The position numbers and the translations under genes are program-made. The notes beneath the pieces were generated by a model that had not been told where the DNA came from, made no database searches, and saw only the letters and a program-made list of their open reading frames with translations. Of a DNA stretch of 64,000 bases, positions 25,359 through 38,253 are shown one piece after another (the first letter of the stretch is position 1; every line of letters begins with the position of its first letter). Source of the DNA: Baylisascaris procyonis (Eukaryota; Nematoda; Chromadorea; Rhabditida; Ascarididae); the NCBI GenBank assembly GCA_037389465.1, contig JAZARR010000032.1:3892501-3956500 (forward strand), read 5' to 3'.

Positions 25359-27566
25359 CAAGTTTCTTACTGCTTGGTATATCCCTTCTCACCTACACAT
25401 TGCTCGTAGTGGGGATTCTGAAGAAGACTTATACGTTTGTTATTCCCTATTTCACAATATGTATATTGGTCGTATTTATGGCTTCAATGAAGTTTCTTGT
25501 CGATATTCTGGATCTCATCAATGAAAAGAAACAATCGCTTCGAAGACATATCGTCGGACTCGTCGCTGAGGTTATTTGCTTATGCAAATGTAGGACTGAT
25601 TGATTGAAATATGCACATTTAAAGAATGTAAGGAAAATAGATGGCAGTGAAGTAAAGTCATCTAAGTTGGTGTTCTCGTAAAATATATGAGTACGATTTA
25701 TAGGCATAAATATGTTCATTGTCTTCTGCATCAGTGAGCACATCGACTGCTTCATACTTATATTGGGATGGCTGCACTGCTGACTTCGAAAAAATAGAGA
25801 AACAGAGGGACATCGTCTTTTAACACTGTTGAGAATAATAAAGTATAAGGAAGGAGGAAAAAGGCCGAAATGTTTGAAGTATACGAGCAACTATGCACAA
25901 TGCACTCGTCAAACAAATCATTCTTTTCAGTATTCGATTTTTCGATGACCCTGTTAATGAATTAAGGCAGCAAGTGAGTAAACTGCCGGAATTGTTTGGA
26001 TATAAGCTGTTCGAATCGCTGCAATGTCAAACATTACAATACTTTCAAAACGGCAAAAGAGTCGACTTAAAATCGAACTTCCGTTTGTTATTTATTTGGC
26101 CTGTTGAAGGTTATATTGAAAAATTAAACCGCTATTTGTCATAGAATATTGAATTTTCATGAATGTTGCGTTGTAATATTTGCTTCACAAAATTATAATG
26201 CTTACACGAACACGACTGCTTTCGTAGGAATTTACAACGAACTGAACGCTTCTTCGAAAAATAAATAAAAAATTTAAAAAATTGAATAATAATCGAAATT
26301 TTTATTCAAATGTATTCAATTTTTAGGCATTTCTAATAACATTTGAAATTTATTCGATGGTTGTTGTATGGCGTGTTCTTAATTATATAATGGATTATCA
26401 AATGGAGGAGGATCTATTTTTTAGCTCTCGGTAAGTGAATTCAATGCATTTTCTCTGATGCTATTTTATTGAAGTGAAGAAAGCAAGGAGATCACTCAGT
26501 GAGATAAAGTGGTATGAATGCAATACATTCCACTTGAATTTAGATGAGTTCTTTTTTCATATATATCCTACTGAATATCATTATCATTGTGGCCGATTCA
26601 ATTTTCATCCACTTTTGCTAATTTCTTTTATAGAAGAATATTGTAGAAATGTTGTGTCTTTCAGCTCAGTCCTTGCAAGAAAGAAGAAGAAGAAAAAGCG
26701 AATTTTTATTTAATCGTAAATAAATGAACAGAAAACTTTTTTGCGACTCTCAAAGGAACGATATAATTTACTGATTAAATGGCACTAACGAATAAACTAC
26801 ACTGAGTTACTCGGAGAACAATGCGCGATTTTACTGAATTTTTCATACTTGAAAACATTTCATGGTTGCTTTCTATTATAAACATTGAAACCTTCTCATA
26901 TAATATGAGTCTGGTCTTGATACAGTGCTCTACAAAATCTGGAACATGTCAACTGATTCCTGGTGGATCAAATAAACCATCATTTGATGAGTTAGACGTT
27001 TCCATTCTAAGCTCTTACCTCGAGAGGTACTTTCCACCTGAAACTTTAGAAAAGACTGTAGACGAAGTGTTAGGAAGCATCACTAATTATTGACACATAG
27101 CGGTATTGCGCCATGCACAACACTACAAAAGTAATAGAAGGCAGCTTATTCGCCCTTAACAAGAAGCTCATATCATCTTCAATTCGCTTCTATAAGAAAG
27201 TCACCTTCAAGAGCGCAACTCATCCACAATGTGTTTTGGCCACGTAAACCAGTCATATGTTCCATCTTCTTGGCCGCCTTGAAAGAGATCTTAATACTAC
27301 TGAGGTCAACGTCTCGTTGAGTTTACTTAGCTCTCGCACTGAATTAAACAGTCACTCGTTGATTACGTTTTAGTGGAAATGACATGATACGGCATGCAGC
27401 CGTGATTGAAAGTGGAGGCGACGTGGATGAGAGTACCGTTGACGATCCCGAACACAATATGAGGCACGCTTACGTCCTTTGGCAAACCAAGCAACCCACT
27501 GAACAACCAAGGACAGCTATTACTATACTCGATGATGACGACGAAAGCGATTTTGCTACTCTTTAG
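25359..27566 (+). CDS. multi-pass membrane protein, LAPTM4/DUF7027-like (5' partial)
   Basis: Three exons chain in phase: 25359-25570 (starts after two bases of a split codon, ends phase 0), 26327-26430 (ends phase 2 at a GTAAGT donor) and 27374-27566 (stop TAG). They give 168 residues with three hydrophobic helices: FLLLGISLLTYTLLVVGIL, YTFVIPYFTICILVVFMASM and one spanning the first junction (AFLITFEIYSMVVVW). A short cytosolic-type tail ends in an acidic run, ILDDDDESDF. Spacing, the 'G.LK....IPYF' turn between helices and the W.V..Y end of the last helix recall LAPTM4, a four-helix endolysosomal protein of about 230 residues. The missing 60 or so residues would hold helix one. No PPxY motif is visible in the tail, unlike vertebrate LAPTM4, so the assignment is to the fold rather than the ortholog. 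Confidence 0.7.
26821..27093 (+). CDS. possible 90-codon gene or exon inside the membrane-protein intron
   Basis: Open from ATG to TGA on the same strand as the flanking exons and inside their intron (26431-27373). The second half looks strongly like protein: PSFDELDVSILSSYLERYF followed by PPETLEKTVDEVL. An acceptor at 26925 would start it at TGC in phase 0, which does not fit the phase-2 exon ending at 26430, so it is not a simple alternative last exon. It could be a nested intronless gene or belong to another transcript. No domain recognised. Confidence 0.3.
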   Translation: MRDFTEFFILENISWLLSIINIETFSYNMSLVLIQCSTKSGTCQLIPGGSNKPSFDELDVSILSSYLERYFPPETLEKTVDEVLGSITNY

Positions 27567-29053
27567 AGGCACAGTGATTAACGATATGCAAATAAGGCCT
27601 TGCTGGCAAACAAAATTTTATATTGCGATACTAAGTACCAATTGGCTAGATCGATATGTTCGAATTTCCGCACTGCACATTTTCAGCCTGGAGGCAGAAG
27701 AAGGGAAGCGAGGTGAAAATTCAAGTGAATGGCTAAAAATCGAAGCCTTTTGTAGAGATTTAAGCTTGTTCTCTTTCTCTTTTTCCGTGATGAAAATGTT
27801 CGATTTTAAAACTTCGCAAATATGCTTAGACAGCAAACTTTGATAACGACAACGAGGCTCAGTACCACCATAAGGAAATCGACAGTGCAATATCGGTACA
27901 ATATCACGTTTTTTGCTGACTGATGCAGTATTGAGTGGGAAAGGAACCAAGAAAATGAGCACTGAAAATTTTCTAAAGACGCATAAAACACACTTGCAAA
28001 CGCTGAGTCTCGTCTGTGAAAGCTGAATTAAAAAAAAAAACGAAACTCATTTCTGACGTCTCAATTAATTCAGTCAAATTTCCATTGAAAACTTTTTTTA
28101 GATGAACACAAAGCACACTTTTCCCCAGCTGAATTAACGCACATCAAGGGATCGTCGTGAATGAATAAACTTTTTTTTTTATAATTAAGAATTTTTAGCC
28201 GCATTTGAAGTGCACTGCACTCTAATATCTTAAACTCTTTCAAAATGTCCAATTTTTTTTGGATTCTGCAAAACACGGAACAGAAAACTTCTTTGCCAAT
28301 CACTGCACTTCAGAAAAGTGCACTTTGCCAATCCATGCACATTTTTGCACCTTCTTTATAAAAGCCAGGGTTATGATTTTCATATGTACATATATGTAAG
28401 CATCCCTGCATACGTCGATGCTAAGGTTGTTCCATAAGGACATGCAAAAGGAAGCTTTCCTCCTTGCATCTCCGCGGCACACTTGCCACCCCTCCAACAC
28501 CACTTCCCTCCTAAGTCCACCGGATTCCTTGAATATTCGGAAGCAAAGAGCTCTCATGAAGCCTTCATGTTCCATCTATCAGCAACATATGAACGTTATG
28601 GTGACGTCATTCTCGTATATAACACACATATCTGCTTGTGTGCAAATTCATGTATTCCTTAGATTTAACACCCTAATCGCAGAAGTTATGGTATAAACTG
28701 ACAGGTACGTTATAAGCAACGCATATCTAAACTCCTTCTTGGTAAATTTTGATTAAGCTATCGACAGCAAAGAATGTAAAAATTGTATTTGAAGCGTTAT
28801 TGCATTAGTTTTGGAGTTTAAGTACAACTGGTTTATCTAATAGGTGGTATTAAAATAACTGTGAAATTGTGCTATCGGTTTGTTCGGTATATGCTTTTGT
28901 ACTGCACTGCAGACGGCCAGTCGGTTGCAAAGTAGGAAGAAATGATAATAAGGATCCCGATAAGTCTCTTTAAAAGCTGATCGCCTATGCAAATTCTGAA
29001 TCGAGGGAATGTTTTTGGGCCTCACGTGGTCAATAGCACAACAGATTTCCGTT

Positions 29054-29058
<5 letters not shown>

Positions 29059-29102
<44 letters not shown>
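29059..29102. repeat. (AT)22 microsatellite
   Basis: Uninterrupted 44-bp AT tract. Confidence 0.95.
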
Positions 29103-29105
<3 letters not shown>

Positions 29106-30036
29106 AAGTTCACTGTAGTGCATTTTGCAATCGTCTTATTTCAGTTTCTATTCCTTGAAGATTCAGTTTTGATTCGGTGATAGGAAGTTGTGAGTTCTGC
29201 AAAGATGAATATTCATTCTTCAGGCTGCTTGAGAAATTTTTTATGATTTCACTTAAAGATGTTTTTCACTTGAAAAGAGAAACACTTTTGATGCTGTCAT
29301 ACATTCTCCTTTTAAAAGTGCCCAATAACTGCAAAGGAACCTCGCCCCCAAAAAAGTACGCGTCAAATGCATACGTTTATATCGTCTGATGGGTTTCATT
29401 ACGAAAGTAAGCGTTGGATGATCAAATTTTTTTTTTTACTTAAAATGCCCCTGTCGCCTTCAGACGTCCATTGACCAATGTAGAAAAGGCTACGGGAGTG
29501 GTGCTATGGTTTAGTTTACATCTGTAAATTTTCGTAACCTTCTATTCAACACCTCCCACTTGCAACTGCGAGAATTGACGGAAAAATACGTGCACCCTTA
29601 TATGCGATGTCAAATGCAAATTTGCAATCCGATTTCACAATTCGCAAAACGAAATACATATATGCAAAAGCGTATAATTAGGACATACGTAGTCACGATG
29701 CATTTGTGTGCATTGTAATTTCGATTGCAGTTGGTTTTTGATAAGTAAATTTTACAAAGAAGCATTAAAAGTTGTGTGACTCAAGGGAGGATTCTTTATG
29801 TTTGCATTTTCTTTCTTCTTATCGATTTGATTCAGAAAGCCGTTTATATTTCCTATTCGAGTGCATTCACTTTACTAACTGATATAACAAACCAAAAAGG
29901 AGACATCACAACTCATATGCCTTTTGATTTAGTGCATCTATAAGCTCTCCCATGTCTTCTATACGTTCATAAGCTATCGATTACGTTTTTTGACAATAAT
30001 TTTTGATATTATAAATGAATGTTCTTCTAGCCGCAG

Positions 30037-30054
30037 TTTTTTTTTTTTTTTTTT
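30037..30054. repeat. poly(T)18 tract
   Basis: Homopolymer of 18 T, followed directly by GAATTC. It could be a retroposed poly(A) tail in minus orientation, but no element next to it was recognised. Confidence 0.8.
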
Positions 30055-31107
30055 GAATTCTAGAGTGAACGCAAGATCTAGACACCGCGTTTATTTAACA
30101 ATGTGGGCTTTTTAACCTTAGTATTGATAACTTTATTTGAACACCGTTTGGCTGCTCTTGAATAATCTTATTTTTTCGAAAATTATGCTTATTCTTTTTA
30201 AGTGGAAAAAGTTTATTGAGTCGACGAAATATAAAGAAAATTACATAGTCGAAAACATTAAAAAAAAAAGAAAATCAAAACCATCAAATGTGAATGGATA
30301 ATGAAGGATCATCTAAAATCAAAACATTTCTTCAATTGCCACAGATGCATGATTATATAAGAAACGATACATGAAAATAAGTACAAAATTAAATGAGTTG
30401 ACAGTATCTTGAACTTTTCGCGTTGTGCTATGAAAACCATTCCGAAGTGGAAGTTCATTTTTATGCATTTTTGCACATTCGTTTTGCATAGGCGCATTTT
30501 GATGACATCCTCCCTATTTGTATTGGTCCAAATAGAGTAAATTGAGTGGCTGTAATGTACGACCATAAAGGGGATCTCTTTATCACATTTGCCGCTGAAT
30601 CACCTTTTTAGAAAAAAATTTCGGCGGTCAGAAATTGCTCTAAAAACTTATATATTGCTTTCGCCTATTTGACTTCCATATTACGCCAGTCAATCAGCTA
30701 AAATATTCTGCATGTTTCGTTTTTTACTGCAGACTGATGGAAATGGTTGGTGAGATGGGCAAAAGCGAAATCATACTATCTTCTTCGGCACACTCCTCTA
30801 AATTCAGGTTAGATCATCGAATATTGAAAATGTCATATCGGAATTTGTGACGTTTGATTCATGGTTCATGGTTCTGAATTAAGGCTAAATCGTTTAGTTT
30901 ATGTGTATAGCCCAGAGGGTTGATTTCACACTACGGTTGTGCGTTCTGATTATTTAAAGCGCTCGTTAAATGAATGAACTCTCAACGCAATCAGAAATAG
31001 GCAGGAAGATGGCTGTTTTCTGCTCCATACAATTATAGAAGCAAATAAGAAGCAAATGCACATATTTAGATGCGATTTTCAAAAGTTGAATGATACTATC
31101 GACAGGT

Positions 31108-31113
31108 TTTATT
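31108..31113 (-). promoter_or_regulatory. poly(A) signal AATAAA
   Basis: On the minus strand, AATAAA lies 18 bp beyond the TGA of the 113-residue gene. This close spacing is usual in nematodes and supports the gene model. Confidence 0.55.
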
Positions 31114-31131
31114 GGCTTTGAGAGGAATTGT

Positions 31132-32799
31132 TCAGCTTTCCGGACGAGTTGTCTTTGCAGTAATCGATGTATCTGAACATGGATTGCTGTCATCGCTTTG
31201 CATTTCGGTTACCGACTCTGTTTTATCCACCAGTATATCATCATTTGCAACGCTGCATCGAGTCGAAGTTCCTTAAAAGCCAAAATTCTCGCACTGTTAA
31301 AGCCAGTGGTTTTTCACATCCCTAAATCTACTAAAATATGGAACAAAAAAGGCAGTGTAGAACTAGCAGCTTGTCACTTTCCCCAACCCACTCCTCCTCC
31401 CTCCCCCCCCCTAACAAAGCCCTTCCTTGAGGAAACTTCTGCTAAAGCATTAAGATCGAGCTACCACCGCTACGAAGCATATAATATAGTGTCTACTTTC
31501 GGCAACAAATATTGCTTATATAAATGCGTTAGCTTACATGCATCATGACGTCTGTGACGATGCTATCAACTGCAAGAATAGTGAAAAAACTGAATATTTT
31601 TGAGTGGGAGTGACTCTAAGCGTCTCTTATGTGAAATGTTTCGGTGATTGCAATCGGGAATGAACGCTTGTATTCTCTTACAATGATACACTCGTGAATA
31701 TGAATGATTCATCAAAGAACATTCGACGACTATTCACATCGGCACTCCATGTTCTTTTTTTGTTTTTGTTCACTTTATACTAGTTGGCAAAATAGAATTA
31801 GATTTACTGAAGTATTTATTTAGCGGAATAGAATTGCTTCCCTTCTTGTTATTGTTCACATATCATTTTTAATTAACTAATTAGTGTAGTTGCATTATTC
31901 TTACGATGATCCTCTTTAGTCCAGGTGGTACGAAAGTTTTTGTTGTTTGGGTCGAGCCAATGTTGAGGCAGTGCCCCGCCAGATGGATCTGAAAACTTCC
32001 CCACTAATCTCATTCACATATTCAAATCATTTGCCTACTTTCTATTGATTTAATTTTGTCCTTGAGGCATCCAGCTTTGATTGAATGAGAAATTTTCTCT
32101 TTTATGAAGTGTTCTCACATATAATGATAAACCTTTACTATCATAAACTTGCATCATATGTAACTGTTGAAATGATTGTTGCCGAAGAATTTTGAAGCAA
32201 TGTGAGTGGATGTAATACACTCGTATTGCGTAAGAATTGTTTGGATTGCTCCGAATGAGGTCAGATACATCTGAAGAATACAGCTTGTTCTCTTGCGAAT
32301 GCAAAATGAGTTTCAAGCTTGTTTAATACTTCCACACCGATACGTAGTTATCTTCCTTACTTGCTTTGTTTTCTCAACTACCCATGCGGGTAATTTCCTA
32401 AAATAATAAGCCACAATTCAATCGTAATCTAATCGGAAGGAGTTTGTATAAAGCGCAGGAGAATTCTGTTTGGTGGGCTTTTCATTGCGGATTTCAAATG
32501 AAAGCAAATCTGAGAGACTAGAGTACATATGTATGCAAATAAATTTGTCTTAGCACACTAAAATCTTTGTTGTTTCTCATTCAGCATTCCCCATCATCGA
32601 TATAGAATTGGTGTAAAAATTTTTGAGAGACGAATAAGGTATCATGGTCTAATATTGTGCGACTGTGAAGGTAAAACTCACCTGGAGCAGGTTTTTGCTT
32701 TCGCCAACAGGGGAAACAATTCCATGACCAACCTTCGACCGGTGATTGACTTCTTTGACTCTTTACTTTTTCAATTTGTGTCGTACTCCCTTCACTCAT
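31132..32799 (-). CDS. hypothetical 113-residue protein, three exons
   Basis: Exons (minus): 32799-32682 (ATG; GTGAGT donor; phase 1), 31988-31905 (TTTTCAG acceptor; GTAAGA donor; phase 1 to 1) and 31271-31132 (acceptor TTTTAAG; stop TGA). The phases agree and AATAAA follows 18 bp later. The N-terminal exon is basic and ends in WSWNCFPCWRKQKPAP, where two Cys beside Trp and Lys could be lipid-attachment sites (inference). The middle exon is aromatic: GGALPQHWLDPNNKNFRTTW. The last exon is rich in Ser, Thr and Asp (TESVTEMQSDDSNPCSDTS). No domain recognised and no signal peptide. A possible upstream exon at 33305-33248 (MSDRIQRISDVSVDAKTIQ) would join in phase if exon one is extended to 32804. 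Confidence rests on splice consistency, not homology. Confidence 0.5.
31381..31411. repeat. C-rich tract
   Basis: A nearly pure C/T run with nine consecutive C. On the minus strand it is G-rich and could form a quadruplex. It sits just upstream, on the minus strand, of the last exon of the 113-residue gene. Confidence 0.8.
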
Positions 32800-32804
32800 T
32801 TCAC

Positions 32805-34152
32805 CTCAATACATACGTGTATATAAATCTTACTTACAACTTTACTCACATCAAGAGAAATGAAGGCAGCAAGATCTCCGTCTTATCAGTTTATTTATTC
32901 GAAAACCTATTAGAATATGCAAATCAAATGAGCCACAAAGCAAAGGTGATACCGGACATGCCGCACATCCTGAAGGTAATGATTGAATAAAGATTTTAGC
33001 CAACTTTCTAATCAATTATTTTACATAGTAACCGAAGGAGAAAATATTTTGCAGGAAACATTACAACTCAGTAATCAAAACGTTGAGAAACCAATAATGA
33101 AAAACGCAGTATTCGAAAGTAAAGCGTAATGGACACTGAGAAAAGCATGACAAAGGTACGGCTTGCATGAAGCGTTGAGCATCAGATAACAAACAGATCG
33201 TGATGCGTCTTCTGCTGTTCTCACATGTGATCACTGCTAGCCACCACCTTGAATTGTCTTTGCATCTACAGAGACGTCGCTTATCCTTTGTATTCGATCA
33301 GACATTACCGATGACGTGCATCATCTCATATACTTTACAATCAATCCCGAAATCATTTACTTTTACCGTATATGGGACTAGTCCGTCTTACTTATATAGC
33401 TGCAGCGGCACATATTTAAGAATAAACTTTCAACTACTTGCGCATAACAACTAATGAATATCTTTAAGGTGAAAGCTCACTTGTGTTGATAAATATTGAT
33501 ATTGATGCATCGTTAAGGATCCATTGTTGATTAGTGAAAATTTCCGAAATGCAGAATCATTATATTGCTCGAGCGCAATTTAGATTTTACTTGTGATTTG
33601 AATTTTTCATAGACGTTCACATTCGGAGGATTTAGAAGATTTTCAACGATTAACCAAGGCTAACTTTGACTACATCAATGGCAAAATGAAGTGCTGTGGG
33701 TTTTTTTTTTGATCAATTTTAATATTTCATAAAAGTTTTGTTGATTTGCAGATATTGTCGAGAAGGATCTTAGTTAATCTAAAATATATTCTGTCATTTT
33801 ATCAAGTTATCAAATCGTCAATCTCAATTATGGGTATATTTTAATCACTTACTATATTCCTGATTTTCCAGCTTTCCCCGAGCACTTTCTTTGAAATCGC
33901 ACATTATTAACTCAGGTTGAGCTAACTAAACATGGTCGTTGTTTTTATAGGCACTTCGTATTTGTGTGTTAATTTTTTCATTCCAATGTAGAAGTGTCCT
34001 CTTTTGCCTTTCACATTGATAGAAACTAGATTTAAGAAGAGAACTATGTGCTGCACATTCAGTGTATCAATCCCACTTTACGAGAGTGTAGAAACCTTTT
34101 GGCGTCAGAGATTTGACTGGCGAAAAATTCCGTCAACATAATCGGAAAGAAA
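32805..34152. other. upstream flanks of divergent candidate genes
   Basis: Lies between the minus-strand 113-residue gene and the plus-strand candidate at 34153, so it would hold both promoters if they are real. On the minus strand a TATATAAG lies near 33396, about 90 bp upstream of the possible extra first exon (ATG at 33305). Otherwise nothing was recognised. Confidence 0.3.
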
Positions 34153-34510
34153 ATGAGATTGCAATACAAGGAAGTGTCTTTGAGAAATGAAAAGGTGGTT
34201 TTATGTTGGGAAGATTTCGTTCGAAAGCAGTTTGGCCGAAAAGAGAGTGAAAAGAGTGATGGAAGGGTCAGAAAGAAAGTTGAGCAAGTGATGCTCGTCG
34301 AGGCCCCCAACGGGGAGCAGGTTGGATCTCCTGCAGCAAGTTTACTAATTTTTTGATACGTTTAAGCGACTCGTTTTTTTTTCAGAAATTTTGAGGATCA
34401 CTTCCTTTGTTGAAAAATTCAGAAGTACCATAAATTATGCGGCTAGATGTTATAACCGCAATTCCGCTATAAATTTCGACTATTCACTGTTTAAAAATTC
34501 GTTTCTTTAA
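34153..34510 (+). CDS. possible two-exon gene, 103 residues, unknown function
   Basis: Exon one 34153-34339 starts with ATG. A 46-bp intron follows (GTTTAC donor; TTTTTTTTTCAG acceptor). Exon two 34386-34510 ends in TAA. The phase-1 junction keeps the frame, and the intron length is typical of nematodes. Exon one is Lys/Arg/Glu-rich with VVLCWEDFVRKQFGRKESEK; exon two reads ITSFVEKFRSTINYAARCY. No domain, signal peptide or poly(A) signal was seen. The exon-one donor is weak and the product could continue differently. Confidence 0.4.
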
Positions 34511-37500
34511 AAAAATTGACGTTTCAAAAGACGTCGCATGATCACTCTCTATTCAATTCGAAAATCGTCATCCGCTAACAAACAACTCGGTAAAGAATGA
34601 AACTTGAATGGCAAACAGGAGTACATAAGAAAATTGCGGCCTCCATCTTGTGTCGCGACTGTTTCTCTTTTTGTAATTTCTAATTCCCGTCTCTTACAGC
34701 ATCAAAATTTAAATCTGCTTCCAGAAATCTCTTCTAGAAATATTCAGTCGCAATGAATACTATCAAATTTTAAAATTTTTCGGTGCGAAAATCCTTTCCA
34801 ACTTTTCTGCTCTCATACTCCATCGAGTGCATTCTTGAAAATGTGTCATTTCGCATTAAAATTATCAAAAAAATTGCTGTCGAAATATTTTACATAACAG
34901 CATATAAAAAAGTGCAAATCGTCAAATACGGAAACCGGATAAATTGAAATAAACGTACCTGTTGCAATATTTCATTCAATGTGTATATCAAAGTTCAGGA
35001 TGGTCGCTCAAGGCAGCTCAAGGCAATACGGTCCTTTCAAATGAAGCAAAAACCGCCACCCAACACCAAGATCTGGCATCAATTGAGTTGAGTACTCTTC
35101 TAATATTTGACTCTTAAAATTAAAATTCCTCCAAGAGTTAAACTATTCGAGATGCATTAAGTGGTACCTAAAATTGCGCATTTCAGAAATGATCAATTTC
35201 AGCTTAGCGCTGTTTGCAAATTTTTGACAGTTTATCTTCAGTAAATTTTTTCTAAAAAAACGCATTATGGTAAGATTCCATTAATAGATATTTCGTTCAA
35301 CAAACGGCCTTCCAGCTTTGAGCATGAGAAACAAAAGAATCAACTCTCGCGAATTTGTTAACACTGGGTCGCCTCCTGAACTGGGCCTCTAGTAAAGTAT
35401 GGCTTAAAGGAAACCACACCGGATTCTTCTAGATGCCTCTGAAGTTCGGACCTGACCGGACGATTTTCAAAGAACACGTAAAAGCATTAGTCCCACTGTG
35501 AAGCATAGCAAACATAACTGCAGCCTCTAATTTACTAGACACAATTCAAACGATGACGCGCTGCATAAGAAATAGGAAACACGTTGATATAAATAATTTG
35601 TTCCCCAAGTTCTTTCGCTAAGTTACTTCTAACCGAAATAGTAAGCCTGTAATAGCACTTTTTCATCATCACTAACGATATGAGGCTAAGAAGTTATTGT
35701 TCATATCCCGAGATATACTCCACACAGAAGATTAGCTCACATATTTTTACTCCTTATTCAAGAACTCTTGAATGCGCACATTTTTAGTGTTTATTCGCTA
35801 TTTTTCTCTTAGTTTTTCATTACAAATGTGCCACTTTATGCAGGAGAAACCCAAATATCACTGGAACTGTTAGGCAATAAAATTCGAGTGGGACATCGGA
35901 TCAACTCATTCGCATCCTCTTCATTCAATGTTTTGACTTGCATTTGCTGCCACCTTCTTATCGAGAGACGAAGAGTTCATTCAGATCTTACTAACTTTCC
36001 TCGAATAGATAAGAATATCGTTAGCACCTCGAAATATTTCGCTTCCATCTAAATTTTTTTAGTGGACGTTCTTGCTTGTATGTTGCAAATACAAATATTA
36101 TTCTTCGATGACCGGTGCCCTAATCTGAAAGGTCGCTCTCCTTCAAGCATAGACCTATTGCTCGTGAATAGATCGATGTTTGCGCAGATATTGAACGACG
36201 TCAAATGTTAAATGATGGGTAATTATCGCGATCAATATACTCAGTCGACCAATTTATAAAGACTCTCGATGAATATCTGTTAGTAGCAGAGGAATGATCC
36301 GAAACGATAAGCCTTATGGGGACTATTGTCTATACGCAATAATACGCAATAATATTGCTTTATCTCGCAATGATTTCAACGAAATAACATAAGACCTCTT
36401 AGCAGCTTGCTCGCCAGCTTATACTGCATAGTCGATCACTTTGAGTCGTTGAGAATTTTTTTACGTGCTTCTATGTCTTTTTTGCGCTTTCATGTCAACT
36501 ATCGTTTTCTTCACGTTGCTATCATATCCGCACAAAAGTGAGCTTAGAGAATTTGATCTCCTAAAGCGAAAATTTGAACTGTCCTTTTAGGAAACAAAAT
36601 TATTGTGAAATCATGGAGTGCATTCTGCAAAAATTTTTCATCTTTTGTATTCAGTTTCCGCAGTCAGTTTTAGCTTCGATGTATCGGCGATTATTAAAAA
36701 CTTTTGTTCTAGCTATGAGCATTTCTCTCATCATTAGAAAACATCATCTGTTTGTTCACTTGGAATAGGTGATATGCACACAGATTTAATGCTACTAGCT
36801 AATATTCACTGACTGCCACAGGGTCTTGCTAGTGGTACTTAAGGCACTGAAACTACTATCGGAACTTTTTATTATATTCAACGTCCATAGTAACTATAAT
36901 TGATACAGTCAGAATGTGTATGTCACCTTCCTTCGATATGATAGAAGCACGATTATGTACCCTGGATAGCAATTTTTTCACCGCTCTACTGAATCACCTC
37001 AATCATTAATCAGTTCTCTTTCAGTGTCGTTTTGTGGAGTATATCGTTGTGGCCATATCCTATAGATACCTTACATAAGAAAAGCTGTTGCAAACTTCAT
37101 CTTGATCGATAAATCGATAAGATTTACATGATCATCTCACTGCTGATACTCGATAAGTAGGTCTCTTATAACGGAGCTTTTGAAATATCACATGAAGATT
37201 AACTGACTTATTTTATTTGAATGATCGTCGACCAGCTTGCTTCATCATCATACTCGTTAAGTAGTTTCATAATCAAGCTTTTTACCCTTTGAAGATCATC
37301 TTTGGTTGTCAAGCCAGTTGATTACATGCCAGTTCACTGAATCCGATTTTAGCTTATGATAGCCGTAAACATGAGTTAATGAATGCAACATCGTCTGATT
37401 AGGCAAACGTCTTGACAATGAGTGAAATACAAAACGTATTATTTTTTTTCGACAATTTGTTAAATTCATAAAATCGGAATCTGCAATTTTCGAATGCAAA

Positions 37501-38167
37501 TACGCAAGAGAAAATTCCAAAATAAAGCCACTATTGCAAAACGATTCGCAAAGAAAAAAAAAAAAAACTCGACAACGAAGATTTTATTCGTTGTAAAATT
37601 ACGCAAAAGTTGCAAACGAAATTACATAAAACGAGAAAGCAATACAACTGCTTTGAAAAGAAAATAGAACTTTCTATTTACATAACGAATCGGACATTAA
37701 ATAAAAGAGTGGTGGGAAAAATTTAAGCACATATAATTGCAATCAATGTGGAGTGATATTCAGAAATACTCATATTTTTCGTTGAATATAAAGCTTTTCG
37801 TTGAGAGAAATACTCATTACTGATAACAGCGATAAACTATGTGAGATTCGAATTGCAATCACACCACATCTAAATTGATTTAAATTGAATTTGCAATAGA
37901 TTCAAATATCTTAATAATCATCAGTCAATCAATTCATCGCCGTACTATTTTCGAAATAAAACTGCTGTGAAACTACCTTTACTGTATATTTATCTAAAAA
38001 AAAAATATGCAGTTGCTTATCACTATGGAATTTTTTTTCCGAAAAGTGTTGAAAAAAGAAACAAATAAAAGATGGAAATATTTATAACCATCATCGAAAT
38101 ATTTCATAAAATTATTATTTGGCTGCAAAATAAAACACTAAAATGAAAGAAGAAAAATATATACAAA
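34511..38167. other. no gene recognised
   Basis: AT-rich throughout. Frames above 60 codons occur (35828-36052, 36574-36768, minus 37296-37520) but have no splice sites, motifs or composition shift to support them. Confidence 0.45.
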
Positions 38168-38173
38168 TTTATT
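38168..38173 (-). promoter_or_regulatory. poly(A) signal AATAAA
   Basis: Minus-strand AATAAA, 80 bp after the TAA of the ubiquitin-like gene. Confidence 0.55.
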
Positions 38174-38253
38174 GACAAAATGATGAATCATTCTGCGAGA
38201 TGCATTGTACAAGATATGGCACTATCGCGCAAACATTCTACGTTGATGCACAA

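Larger units (their letters stand above)
27567..31107. other. intergenic, one candidate exon
   Basis: No solid gene. At 28516 a long pyrimidine-rich acceptor (CCACTTCCCTCCTAAG) is followed by a plus frame reading FLEYSEAKSSHEAFMFHLS and YERYGDVIL, with a possible GTATAT donor at 28615. It may be a real exon, but no second exon joins it. The rest is AT-rich, with a (AT)22 and a poly(T) tract. Confidence 0.3.

Noticed and set aside
25447..25890. 147-codon minus-strand frame
   Set aside because: It overlaps the plus-strand membrane-protein exon, is low in complexity and has no start or splice support.
32371..32400. Minus mini-exon KLPAWVVEKTKQ with good splice sites
   Set aside because: Its start phase does not match the exon ending at 32682, whereas exon 31988-31905 fits directly.
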